From: Firmicutes bacterium UBA5499
GTDB lineage: Bacteria > Bacillota > DTU084
Length of the DNA: 7,835 bases
Assembly (NCBI GenBank): GCA_002426275.1
Contig: DIPB01000176.1
Location: forward strand, 1 to 7,835
Reading direction: 5' to 3'
Both the position numbers and the translations under genes were made by a program. Numbering within the stretch: position 1 is the stretch's first letter; each line of letters opens with the position of its first letter. This document shows positions 1 to 6,640 of the stretch, one piece after another. The notes beneath the pieces were generated by a model. It saw only the letters and a program-made list of their open reading frames with translations, was not told the origin of the DNA and ran no database searches.

Positions 1-573
1 CTGCTGGATAAAGCAATGAAAAGAATCCCGCTGCTTGGGGTCAAGCTCGGCGAAAACCAATTGCTTTTAAAATGCAGGTACTATCATTGGATGGAGCTTG
101 AGGACTGCTTTTTAGCGGGCGATTTCGGAGTGGATCACAGAAACAATAGCCTTACGGCGGAGCCTGAGACGCTGCGTTATGGCGATTGGTGTTTGCAAGG
201 CTATCCTTTCTATCCGGGAAGCATGCTTTACCAGACCGCATACGAATATCAACAGGGGCAACGAGCGTTTTTGGCTGTGGAGGCAGACGCTATCACAGCC
301 AGCGTAAGCGTCAATGGCAAGACAGCCGGTAAGCTGCCGTGGCGTCAAGCATCGCCTTTGGAACTGTCAAAGCATTTGCGAGCAGGGGAAAATCAAATCC
401 AGATAGAGCTTTTCGCAAGTCCCCGCAACATGTTTGGACCGCTGCACAGACGGCAGCGGCAGATGCCTTGGACCAGTGCGAATTCTTTCCGCACCGCGGG
501 AACTGAGTGGAGCGACGCTTATGTCTTGTGGCCTTTTGGCCTGAAAAAGGCTGTTATTTCGACATGGAAATAG
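1..573 (+). CDS. C-terminal part of a large glycoside-hydrolase-like protein (5' end outside window)
   Basis: The frame is open from the first base, so the Met at 16 is probably internal and the gene begins upstream. About 190 residues are visible, ending at TAG 571-573. The first ~45 residues (GENQLLLKCRYY, then LAGDFGV) look like the end of a beta-sandwich module. After that come GDWCLQGYPFYPGSM and a second sandwich with VSVNGKTAGKLPW and HLRAGENQIQIEL. This VNG...N.I.IEL pattern is typical of galactose-binding-like (jelly-roll) domains that close large family 2/rhamnosidase-like glycosidases. Family knowledge suggests a carbohydrate-binding or structural role for this end of the enzyme; the catalytic domain is not in the window, so substrate and family cannot be assigned. 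No signal sequence can be judged. A 96-base gap to the next gene contains no convincing terminator. Confidence 0.68.
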   Translation: MLDKAMKRIPLLGVKLGENQLLLKCRYYHWMELEDCFLAGDFGVDHRNNSLTAEPETLRYGDWCLQGYPFYPGSMLYQTAYEYQQGQRAFLAVEADAITASVSVNGKTAGKLPWRQASPLELSKHLRAGENQIQIELFASPRNMFGPLHRRQRQMPWTSANSFRTAGTEWSDAYVLWPFGLKKAVISTWK

Positions 574-604
574 TTGTGTTCATTGTCTGATATTCTCAGC
601 GCCA

Positions 605-637
605 AATTTGCAAATTGCCTCCAGAGCAGGACATAAT
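605..637 (+). promoter_or_regulatory. Candidate SigA promoter for the YtxH-like gene, with an overlapping 12-bp palindrome
   Basis: A -35-like TTGCAA (608-613) is separated by 18 bases from a -10-like CATAAT (632-637), about 30 bases before the ATG at 670. The perfect palindrome AATTTGCAAATT (605-616) covers the -35 box and could be an operator. The boxes match consensus only partly (4/6 and 5/6), so this is a candidate and not a certain site. Confidence 0.4.
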
Positions 638-669
638 AACGGTAAGGAGTTAGGGAAAGGAGGTACGTT

Positions 670-915
670 ATGAACAAATTTTGGCGTGGAATGATGACAG
701 GCGGCATACTTGGAGGTGCATTGGGCGCCTATTTGCTCAGTAAAAGAAAACAAGAGCAGGAAGAGATGCTTGACACCGCCATGGAGAATACATCGGGCAT
801 GGCAAGACACACTGCGCGGGTGATTGGCAGGAGCGCGGCCAAGATGGGCACAAAAGTAGTGAGGGCTGGGCAAAGCGCTGTAAACTCAGTACGACGAAGC
901 GGTGTTCGAAACTAG
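670..915 (+). CDS. Small YtxH-like membrane-anchored protein
   Basis: This 81-residue protein starts at an ATG with an excellent ribosome binding site (AAAGGAGG at 656-663, 6-base spacing). The N-terminus holds one hydrophobic, glycine-rich membrane segment at about residues 8-23 (GGILGGALGAYLL), a glycine-zipper pattern. It is followed by a basic stretch (SKRKQ) and a charged, probably helical tail ending in several Arg/Lys. This organisation matches the YtxH/gas-vesicle-like family of small general-stress proteins in Firmicutes, whose molecular role is not well defined. The positive residues after the segment suggest that end is cytoplasmic. The gene ends one base before the start of the AI-2E family permease, so the two are probably co-transcribed and translationally coupled. 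YtxH assignment is by pattern; a generic small membrane protein remains possible. Confidence 0.72.
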   Translation: MNKFWRGMMTGGILGGALGAYLLSKRKQEQEEMLDTAMENTSGMARHTARVIGRSAAKMGTKVVRAGQSAVNSVRRSGVRN

Positions 916-916
916 A

Positions 917-1939
917 ATGAGAAAAGGTAAATGGGTTTGGGCGCTGCTCGCAAGCGCTGCCATTTTCATTATGTATCGCATAAAGGGGGCTGCGGCCCCC
1001 TTTTTCCTTTCTTTGTTTCTGGCGCTTTTTCTCAAGCCGGTAGTGGATTTTTTAGATCGTCAGCGGCAAGTCCCAAGATCCATCGCGATTTTATTGAGCT
1101 ATATTGTGATGGGACTCCTGATTGGGGCTTTCTTCTTCTTTGCTCTGCCGGCTCTGATAAAGGAGTTGGAGCTGGCGGCTGCTGAATTACCAAAGCAGCT
1201 GGAGGCAGGAGAAAGACTGTTGGGGAAAATTCTAACGAAAGTCCGCTGGCAAATGCCAAAATCGATGCAAGGGGCATTGGATCAGAGTCTGGCGCGTTTT
1301 GAAGAGCTGACATTGGCCGGACTGCATAGAGGTTTGAACTTTTTGGTGAGCTTGATCATGAAGTTGCCAAGTTTGATTTTAGTCCCGGTACTGACGTTTT
1401 ATTTCTTGAGGGATTGGCGCGCTCTGCGAACGGGATTTTTGGCGACTCTCCCGTACAATTGGCGGCGTGAACTTTTAGGGTTAAGCCAAGAGGTTGGGGA
1501 TGTGTTGGTGGCTTTTGTTAGAGGAGAGGCTTTAGTTTGCCTGACTGTGGGAGCGATGGCCGGGATCGGTCTGTATTTTTTGAAAATCCCTTTTGCGCTG
1601 TCGCTGGGCCTTTTGATTGGTTTGTTGGATTTCATTCCGTTTTTGGGGCCTGTTGCCGGCGGATTGCCCGCTGTGCTTTTGGGTTTAGCCCAGTCGCCAT
1701 TGAAGGCGGTTTACGTTTTATTATTGCTGTTAGCCATCAATCAAGTTGAAGGCGCCTGCATTTCGCCCCGCATTATGGGACAGAAGGTGGGCCTGCATCC
1801 TTTGTTGATCATCTTCAGCTTACTTGCGGGAGGAGAGTTGTTCGGTTTTTTGGGGATTGTCATCGCCGTGCCATTGGCTGCGGTTTTGAAAGTGTTGGGA
1901 AAGTTCCTTTGGCGGAGATTTCGCTTATGGTTTGCTTGA
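917..1939 (+). CDS. AI-2E family transporter (YhhT/PerM-type permease)
   Basis: This integral membrane protein of 340 residues has about seven or eight hydrophobic segments. Two runs identify the family: the LLDFIPFLGPVAGGLPA segment (around residues 235-255), and near the end SPRIMGQKVGLHP followed by GFLGIVIAVPLAAVLKVL. Both are the conserved signatures of the AI-2E transporter (UPF0118) family. The region between the second and third hydrophobic blocks (about residues 85-145) is soluble and helical, as is usual for the family. Members have been linked to autoinducer-2 export, ion/proton exchange and other substrates; substrate is not predictable here. I chose ATG 917, directly after the upstream stop (TAG-A-ATG), over GTG 902, which overlaps the upstream gene. 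Neither has its own good ribosome binding site, so translational coupling is likely. Codons 23-31 form an intrinsic-terminator hairpin (separate entry). Confidence 0.88.
   Translation: MRKGKWVWALLASAAIFIMYRIKGAAAPFFLSLFLALFLKPVVDFLDRQRQVPRSIAILLSYIVMGLLIGAFFFFALPALIKELELAAAELPKQLEAGERLLGKILTKVRWQMPKSMQGALDQSLARFEELTLAGLHRGLNFLVSLIMKLPSLILVPVLTFYFLRDWRALRTGFLATLPYNWRRELLGLSQEVGDVLVAFVRGEALVCLTVGAMAGIGLYFLKIPFALSLGLLIGLLDFIPFLGPVAGGLPAVLLGLAQSPLKAVYVLLLLLAINQVEGACISPRIMGQKVGLHPLLIIFSLLAGGELFGFLGIVIAVPLAAVLKVLGKFLWRRFRLWFA
982..1010 (+). terminator. Intrinsic-terminator-like hairpin inside the start of the AI-2E permease gene
   Basis: GGGGGC (985-990) pairs perfectly with GCCCCC (995-1000) across the loop TGCG. 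AAA (982-984) can add three pairs with TTT (1001-1003). The stem is followed at once by TTTTTCCTTT. It lies 67-84 bases downstream of the YtxH-like stop and within permease codons 23-31. By shape it is a classic Rho-independent terminator or attenuator. It is unusual in lying inside a coding region on the sense strand. Confidence 0.7.
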
Positions 1940-1964
1940 CAAATATTGAGCCGATGGGTATAGT
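1936..1964 (+). promoter_or_regulatory. Strong SigA-type promoter for the metG-tatD-phosphatase unit
   Basis: A perfect -35 TTGACA (1936-1941) and a -10 TATAGT (1959-1964) are separated by exactly 17 bases. The -35 box overlaps the TGA stop of the permease. The predicted transcription start is near 1971, giving a leader of roughly 40 bases to the metG ATG, too short for a T-box or other large riboswitch. No terminator separates permease and metG, so some read-through may also contribute. Confidence 0.8.
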
Positions 1965-2011
1965 AAAGATGATGTTAGACGCTTGTGAGAATTGGAAAGA
2001 GGGATACAAAG

Positions 2012-3940
2012 ATGAGTGGGCGCCCCACATATTACTTGACAACACCAATTTATTACGTTAACGGCCAGCCGCATATCGGACATGCTTATACCACGATCGC
2101 AGCCGATACCTTAGCGCGTTTTAAGAGGCTGGAAGGTTATGATGTTCACTTTTTGACGGGGACGGATGAACATGGACAGAAGATCGCCCGGACAGCGGAA
2201 GGATTGGGACAAACTCCTCAAGCTTACGTAGACGGGATAGTCGCTTCTTTTAAAAAGATGTGGCAACAGCTTGACATCTCGTATGACGACTTCATCCGCA
2301 CCACTGAGGAAAGACATCAAAAAGTGGTGCAGAAGGTCTTCCAGCGCCTTTTGGATCAAGATGATATTTATCTTGGCACCTACGAAGGCTGGTATTGCAC
2401 ACCGTGCGAGTCATTCTGGCAGGAAGGCCAGCTGCTGGAAGGCAGCCTCTGCCCAGACTGCAAGCGGCCGGTGGAATGGGTTCGGGAGGAATGTTATTTC
2501 TTCCGTCTTTCAAAATATCAAAAGCCCCTGCTTGACTTTTTCTCGCAGCATCCTGAATTTCTGCGTCCTGAGAGCAGGCGTAATGAAATGTTGAATTTTA
2601 TCGCAGGCGGGCTGGAGGATCTGTGCGTATCCAGAACTACTTTTACTTGGGGCGTTCCGGTTCTGAACGCGCCTGGGCATGTGGTTTATGTCTGGCTGGA
2701 CGCCTTAATTAATTACATTTCCGCTTTGGGTGCTTTCACTGACGAGGACAGTCTATATAAGAAGTATTGGCCGGCAGATTTGCATTTGGTTGGCAAGGAG
2801 ATCGTTCGTTTTCATACTGTGATCTGGCCTGCGGTGTTAATGGCGCTGGATTTGCCGTTGCCCAAGAGAGTTTTCGGCCATGGCTGGTGGACAGTGGAAG
2901 GGGAAAAGATGTCTAAGTCCAGAGGAAACGTTGTGGATCCTGGTCAAATGGCCAAGGAGTACGGCAGCGATGCGATTCGGTATTTCCTTTTGCGCGAGGT
3001 TCCTTTTGGAGCGGACGGAGATTTCTCTAACAATGCGTTTATCGCCAGGATTAATTCAGACTTGGCAAACGATCTGGGCAATCTTTTGAGCAGAACCACT
3101 GCTATGATTGATAAATTTCAGGGGGGAAGGGTGCTTCCGCCGGGTGTGGAAACGGAATTTGATCAAGAGCTGATCCGCGAATGCAGCGAAGGCGCCAAAG
3201 CGGTTGGGAGCGCTGTGGACAACCTGGCTTTTCACCAAGCTCTGGAACAGATCTGGCGGGGAATCAATGCCGCCAATAAGTACATAGAAAACACAGCTCC
3301 TTGGACTTTGGCCAAGGAGCACAGCCCGAAGCTTGCCACGGTGTTTTATAATCTTGCCGAAGCGCTGCGGATTACAGCGGTATTGCTTGTCCCTTTCCTG
3401 CCGAATTTACCTCGGAAAATTTGGGAGCAATTGGGCATTGAGACCCCTCTGGCAGCTCAGTCCTACCTAGACGCTTGCACCTGGGGGCTCTTCCCGGCGC
3501 AGACGGTCATCAGACGGGGAGAGCCGATTTTCCCCAGGATTGAGGACGAAAAAAAGGAGAAAGCTAAAATGGAAACAGCGCCTGCCAAACAAGCTGAATT
3601 GCCCGAGAACGTCATTGGCATCGAAGATTTTGCCAAAACCCAGCTCAAAGTGGGGAAAGTAATCTCAGCTGAAAAGGTTGAAGGCGCGGACAAACTGCTC
3701 TCTTTGAAAGTAGACTTGGGTCCGGATGATGAACGGCAGATCGTAGCCGGAGTGGCCAAATATTATCTGCCGCAGGATCTGATCGGCAAATTGGTAGTGG
3801 TCGTGGCAAATTTGAAGCCGGCTAAATTGCGCGGCATCACTTCAGAAGGAATGTTGCTGGCTGCTTCCACTGCAGGAAAGACGCAATTGGCTCTCCTAAC
3901 TGTGGACAGCCCCTTGCCGCCCGGAAGCAGGATCAGCTGA
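2012..3940 (+). CDS. metG: Methionyl-tRNA synthetase with C-terminal tRNA-binding domain
   Basis: This 642-residue cytoplasmic enzyme joins methionine to tRNA(Met) using ATP. The class I signatures are clear: HIGH at residues 21-24 and KMSKS at 299-303. Between them is a zinc-binding insertion with two knuckles, C129-x-x-C132 and C147-x-x-C150. The helical anticodon-binding domain follows (about 350-510). A charged linker (KKEKAK) then leads to an EMAP/Trbp111-like OB-fold from about residue 537 to the end (FAKTQLKVGK, then KLRGITSEGMLLAA), which adds tRNA affinity and dimerisation in this family. Length is normal for the type. The start is ATG 2012, preceded at good distance by GAAAGAGGGA (1995-2004), rather than the in-frame GTG at 1985. 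The stop shares a base with the tatD start (TGATG). A consensus promoter lies just upstream. Confidence 0.98.
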   Translation: MSGRPTYYLTTPIYYVNGQPHIGHAYTTIAADTLARFKRLEGYDVHFLTGTDEHGQKIARTAEGLGQTPQAYVDGIVASFKKMWQQLDISYDDFIRTTEERHQKVVQKVFQRLLDQDDIYLGTYEGWYCTPCESFWQEGQLLEGSLCPDCKRPVEWVREECYFFRLSKYQKPLLDFFSQHPEFLRPESRRNEMLNFIAGGLEDLCVSRTTFTWGVPVLNAPGHVVYVWLDALINYISALGAFTDEDSLYKKYWPADLHLVGKEIVRFHTVIWPAVLMALDLPLPKRVFGHGWWTVEGEKMSKSRGNVVDPGQMAKEYGSDAIRYFLLREVPFGADGDFSNNAFIARINSDLANDLGNLLSRTTAMIDKFQGGRVLPPGVETEFDQELIRECSEGAKAVGSAVDNLAFHQALEQIWRGINAANKYIENTAPWTLAKEHSPKLATVFYNLAEALRITAVLLVPFLPNLPRKIWEQLGIETPLAAQSYLDACTWGLFPAQTVIRRGEPIFPRIEDEKKEKAKMETAPAKQAELPENVIGIEDFAKTQLKVGKVISAEKVEGADKLLSLKVDLGPDDERQIVAGVAKYYLPQDLIGKLVVVVANLKPAKLRGITSEGMLLAASTAGKTQLALLTVDSPLPPGSRIS

Positions 3941-4707
3941 TGTTCACAGATGTCCATTGCCACTTAAATCATGAAGATTTCGCGACTGACTGGCAAGCCG
4001 CCTTTCAGAGGGCAAAAGCTGCCGGCGTGGGGAGGCTCATCGTTGTGGGGTGGGACTTAGCATCTTCTAAGCGCGCCATTGAGCAGGCAGAGTTGAACGA
4101 CAGCGTCTGGGCAACGGTTGGTGTTCATCCTGAAGACGCTTCCGGTGCGGACGAAAACCTGGAAAGAGAACTGCTTACCCTGTCTGGACACCGGAAAGTA
4201 GTGGCTTTTGGCGAGATCGGCCTTGATTACCATTATGAAAATTCGCCGCGACCTGTGCAACAAGAAGTCTTTCGCCGGCAATTGGCAGTGGCTGAAGAAC
4301 AAGGGCTGCCGGTTATGATTCACTCCCGGGAAGCAGCCAACGACACGATGGAGATTTTGAGCCATTTCAACGTGCGCTGCCTTTTGCATTGTTTCGGTGG
4401 CAGTTGGGAGACGGCGAAGCTTGCCTTGGACAGGGGCTATTATTTTTCATTTGGCGGTCCCGTTACATTTAAAAATTCCAAGAGGGCTGCGGAAGTTGTC
4501 AGCAAACTGCCGGTGGAGCGGCTGATGGTGGAGACGGATTCACCTTATTTAGCGCCGGTGCCTAACCGCGGCCAGCGGAACGAACCCGCATTTCTGCCGT
4601 ATACCATGGAAAAGATAGCCCAGTTGAAGGGGATGCCTACTTGTGAACTTGCAGGGCGGATAGAGAAAAATGTGACATCTTTTTTTGAATTTTTAGAGCA
4701 GGAGTAA
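3940..4707 (+). CDS. tatD: TatD family metal-dependent hydrolase / DNase
   Basis: This 255-residue TIM-barrel protein of the amidohydrolase-related TatD family has all expected metal ligands visible: H6 and H8 in the N-terminal HxH (VHCHL), E92 in GEIGLDYHY, H128 in MIHSRE, H150 in LLHCFGGS and D200 in VETDSPYLAP. The following NRGQRNEP is also a family signature. Characterised relatives are Mg-dependent 3'-5' exonucleases/DNases involved in DNA repair or degradation; the physiological substrate here is not known. Its ATG overlaps the metG TGA by one base, with AGGA eight bases upstream, so it is translationally coupled to metG, an arrangement common in Firmicutes. Length is typical and no key residue is missing. 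Confidence 0.95.
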   Translation: MFTDVHCHLNHEDFATDWQAAFQRAKAAGVGRLIVVGWDLASSKRAIEQAELNDSVWATVGVHPEDASGADENLERELLTLSGHRKVVAFGEIGLDYHYENSPRPVQQEVFRRQLAVAEEQGLPVMIHSREAANDTMEILSHFNVRCLLHCFGGSWETAKLALDRGYYFSFGGPVTFKNSKRAAEVVSKLPVERLMVETDSPYLAPVPNRGQRNEPAFLPYTMEKIAQLKGMPTCELAGRIEKNVTSFFEFLEQE

Positions 4708-4710
4708 AAA

Positions 4711-5376
4711 ATGAGCCGGAAGATTGCCATTTTTAGCGATTTTGATAATACGATTTCTACGCACGATGTCTGCGTGGGAATTTTCGATACGTTTTCCTGG
4801 CCAAACTGGCGAGAGCTGGAAGAGAAAGCTATCCAATGCGGCAGAGGCTCGCAAAGCGTTCTGCCAATGCTGCTTGCTCCTATCCGCATGCCGGCTCACA
4901 GGTTGGCTGAGTTCATCCTTTCCCAGTTCGAGATTGACCCTTTCTTTCTCTCATTTGTTAAGCTGTGCCAGGAAAGAGATTGGCCTCTGTTTGTGGTCAG
5001 CGACGGCTTGGATTTTTACATTAAGCTGCTGCTGGGACGCGCCGGTCTGTCTTATTTGAATTTTAGGTCGAATCATCTGGAGATAATAGAAGATAAGCCT
5101 AGCGTTGAATTTCCATTTGCAGATGCAGCTTGTGGCCGCTGCGGCAACTGCAAGCGTTCTCGTGTAGATGCTGTCAAAGCTTTAGGATACAAAATTATCT
5201 ATATTGGTGATGGTATTACCGACTTCTGCGCGGCGCAGAGCGCAGATTTGCTCTTTGCCAAGGATGCGCTGCTGGCTTATTGCCAAGAGCGGGATATTTC
5301 ATGCTACCCCTTCTCAAATTTTCATGATTTACAACATTCTCTTCCAGATGCGCTGTTGAAATTGCACGAGGAGTAG
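4711..5376 (+). CDS. HAD-superfamily phosphatase, MtnX-like (subfamily IB)
   Basis: This 221-residue cytoplasmic phosphatase carries the four HAD elements: motif I SDFDNTIS with nucleophile D10 and acid D12, motif II serine S97 (VVSDG), a Lys in the helical part, and motif III GDGITD with D167 and D171. A cysteine cluster C141-x-x-C144-x-x-C147-K148 (CGRCGNCK) is characteristic of the MtnX-like group. In that group the reference enzyme dephosphorylates 2-hydroxy-3-keto-5-methylthiopentenyl-1-phosphate in methionine salvage. The gene starts three bases after tatD stops, with AGCAGGAG just upstream, so it is the third gene of the metG unit. No other methionine-salvage genes are in the window, so the actual substrate is uncertain; a phosphoserine-phosphatase-like activity is the main alternative. 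The family call is firm and the substrate is not. Confidence 0.85.
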   Translation: MSRKIAIFSDFDNTISTHDVCVGIFDTFSWPNWRELEEKAIQCGRGSQSVLPMLLAPIRMPAHRLAEFILSQFEIDPFFLSFVKLCQERDWPLFVVSDGLDFYIKLLLGRAGLSYLNFRSNHLEIIEDKPSVEFPFADAACGRCGNCKRSRVDAVKALGYKIIYIGDGITDFCAAQSADLLFAKDALLAYCQERDISCYPFSNFHDLQHSLPDALLKLHEE

Positions 5377-5437
5377 GAAACAGTTGTGGAATGACATTTT
5401 GGCTGCGACTTTTTTCGCGGTAATAGGCACGTTCGGG

Positions 5438-6337
5438 CTAGGCCTTTTTCTGGTCACTGCACTGTGAGGACGCCGCGACCACGCTGCGGCTGTTGATTTC
5501 TTTGAAGAGCGGGCCGCTGTTGGTTAGAAGCTCGTGCCATTCCTCCAGCACTAGCTGATAATTTACATTTGGCAGCAAAGGACCTAAACCGGATAAAGAG
5601 AGCACCACCGCAATGGGCTCGCGCGTCGCCAGATGCTTTAACCAGCCGCGTCTGATGTCCTGGTATGTGTAGTTAGGGAGCCCTGCCTTTGCCAACAACA
5701 ATTTCAGAATATATCGCAGGCCAGCCTCGGTCAGAGGTTGGCTGTTTACATTTACAAGAAGATTTACCCGCGGCTTCATTTGGGCGATGTAACGTACAAG
5801 CTGATGTGAGACAATAGGAATGAGAGGAAGCGCCCGAGGATACAAATTGTTATTTAAATTAAGCGCTAACAGTTGTTTTTCGAGATCTACGCTCTGTACT
5901 TTTAATCTGACCAATTCGCTGCTGGTGAGGCCATAGCAAAGTAGCAGCGACAGGAGCAGCTTATCGCGGCTCCCGCCCGGAAGGTTCTCCAGCGTAAGGG
6001 CGAACAGCATGCCCAATTCCTCCAGAGAAGGGAGCGGGCCTTTAAATTCCCGAACTGAAGGGAGCTTGAATTTGCACGATTCTGCCCAGGAACGTAGAAT
6101 GCATAGCTTCTTTTCTGCCGTGCCGAGTTTATCCGTACCAGCTAAAAATAGGGCAAGATAGTAGCCGCGCAAGTGGTGCGGCTGTATTTGTTCATTTGCG
6201 CTCCAGCCAAAATTATCGCGCAAAAAGAAGAAGAAGCGCTTAAGATTTGTATGGTAATTATAGATTGTCTTCAGTTCGAGATTTTTTTCTGATAAAAAAG
6301 CCGTGAATGCTTCACAGAGCTCAGAAATGGTATTCAT
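5438..6337 (-). CDS. Tyrosine-recombinase-family (XerC/D-like) protein with a degraded active site
   Basis: This 299-residue protein has an N-terminal SAM-like core-binding domain (about 1-95, with KTIYNYHTNLKRFFFFL) and a C-terminal catalytic-type domain (about 103-275). The fold signatures are clear: LLCYGLTSSELVRLKVQSVDL, then LTEAGLRYILKLLLAKAGLP, then YQDIRRGWLKHLA. Against the usual R-K-HxxR-H-Y set, Arg I (GLRxSEL) is Thr138, the beta-strand Lys is absent (Asn-rich, 160-164), HxxR reads Q226-D-I-R229, and the LLGH histidine is Leu251. The nucleophile position keeps Tyr260 at correct spacing. It is therefore probably not a normal recombinase; a DNA-binding or accessory role is possible. 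The start is ATG at 6337, with AGGAAGGAG (6344-6352, read on minus) six bases before it, in preference to the ATG at 6364. It is convergent with the phosphatase gene. No phage genes or attachment repeats were seen. Confidence 0.82.
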   Translation of the reverse strand: MNTISELCEAFTAFLSEKNLELKTIYNYHTNLKRFFFFLRDNFGWSANEQIQPHHLRGYYLALFLAGTDKLGTAEKKLCILRSWAESCKFKLPSVREFKGPLPSLEELGMLFALTLENLPGGSRDKLLLSLLLCYGLTSSELVRLKVQSVDLEKQLLALNLNNNLYPRALPLIPIVSHQLVRYIAQMKPRVNLLVNVNSQPLTEAGLRYILKLLLAKAGLPNYTYQDIRRGWLKHLATREPIAVVLSLSGLGPLLPNVNYQLVLEEWHELLTNSGPLFKEINSRSVVAASSQCSDQKKA

Positions 6338-6376
6338 TTTTTTCTCCTTCCTGTTTGTCGGCATACAAGCAATTTT

Positions 6377-6405
6377 ATTATAGCAAAGGCGCTTTTATAA
6401 TGCAA
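6377..6405 (-). promoter_or_regulatory. Candidate promoter of the recombinase-like gene
   Basis: Read on the minus strand there is a perfect -10 TATAAT (6377-6382) and, 17 bases further upstream, a weak -35 TTGCAT (6400-6405). A start near 6370 would give a leader of about 33 bases carrying the strong ribosome binding site. The -10 is convincing; the -35 matches only partly. Confidence 0.55.
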
Positions 6406-6606
6406 ATTTTTATAAGATATTAGTAAATTAGAAATAGAAAATCCAGGGGATAACTTATTGTCAGCACTTGTTTTGAGGAGACTTCGGGTAATTTTGCATC
6501 TTCAGTTAACAGCATTTTTACAATTTAGGGAAGAAAAGCAGGTAAGCGTGAAAATTAAGATTACATACTTTCGGTGTTGTCTTCGGCGTTTGAGCTATGA
6601 TAAACT
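6406..6606. other. AT-rich intergenic stretch with no recognised gene
   Basis: Between the divergent recombinase-like gene and the prepilin leader, I see no frame with family signatures and no RNA gene. A TATGAT (6596-6601) could be a -10 box for the rightward transcript, but no good -35 lies at proper distance. A TTGTCT (6577-6582) pairs better with the weaker TAAACT (6601-6606). The rightward promoter therefore remains unlocated. Confidence 0.4.
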
Positions 6607-6615
6607 TTATCCACA
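6607..6615 (+). promoter_or_regulatory. Perfect DnaA-box sequence (TTATCCACA)
   Basis: The nine bases match the strongest known DnaA-binding site exactly. It sits next to the AAAGGAGG ribosome binding site, sharing one base (6615), in the leader of the prepilin region. It is single: no second exact copy was found in the window, so this is not an origin. It could be a regulatory DnaA site or chance. Confidence 0.35.
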
Positions 6616-6639
6616 AAGGAGGTGTTAAGAATGAGCTAG
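6615..6639 (+). promoter_or_regulatory. Strong ribosome binding site followed by a two-codon start-stop ORF (Met-Ser-amber)
   Basis: AAAGGAGG (6615-6622) continues into TG, giving near-complete complementarity to the 16S anti-SD. It is followed at 8 bases by ATG AGC TAG (6631-6639). This is the best ribosome binding site in the window, yet it leads to only two sense codons. The same frame after TAG runs 25 more codons to TGA 6715-6717, 16 bases before the prepilin ATG. It may be a leader (start-stop) ORF that parks ribosomes upstream of the prepilin, or the scar of a broken gene. The arrangement is seen directly; the role is inferred. Confidence 0.5.
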
Positions 6640-6640
6640 G

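Noticed and set aside
902..916. GTG 902 as the start of the AI-2E permease
   Set aside because: It overlaps the upstream gene, has no ribosome binding site and adds only five residues; ATG 917 right after the upstream stop fits coupling better.
1965..2011. T-box or SAM riboswitch before metG
   Set aside because: The leader from the consensus promoter is only about 40 bases, too short for either, and no conserved core is present.
4545..4889. 114-codon minus-strand ORF across the tatD/phosphatase junction
   Set aside because: It is antisense to two genes with complete motifs and its composition is that of a shadow frame.
5405..5446. Terminators between the convergent phosphatase and recombinase-like genes
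   Set aside because: GCGA...TCGC and GGGCTAGGCC-TTTTT are the only candidates; stems of three or four pairs do not support a call.
6548..6628. A 26-residue ORF starting at GTG 6548 just before the start-stop ORF
   Set aside because: It has a weak ribosome binding site, a non-ATG start and no signature; it is of a length expected by chance.
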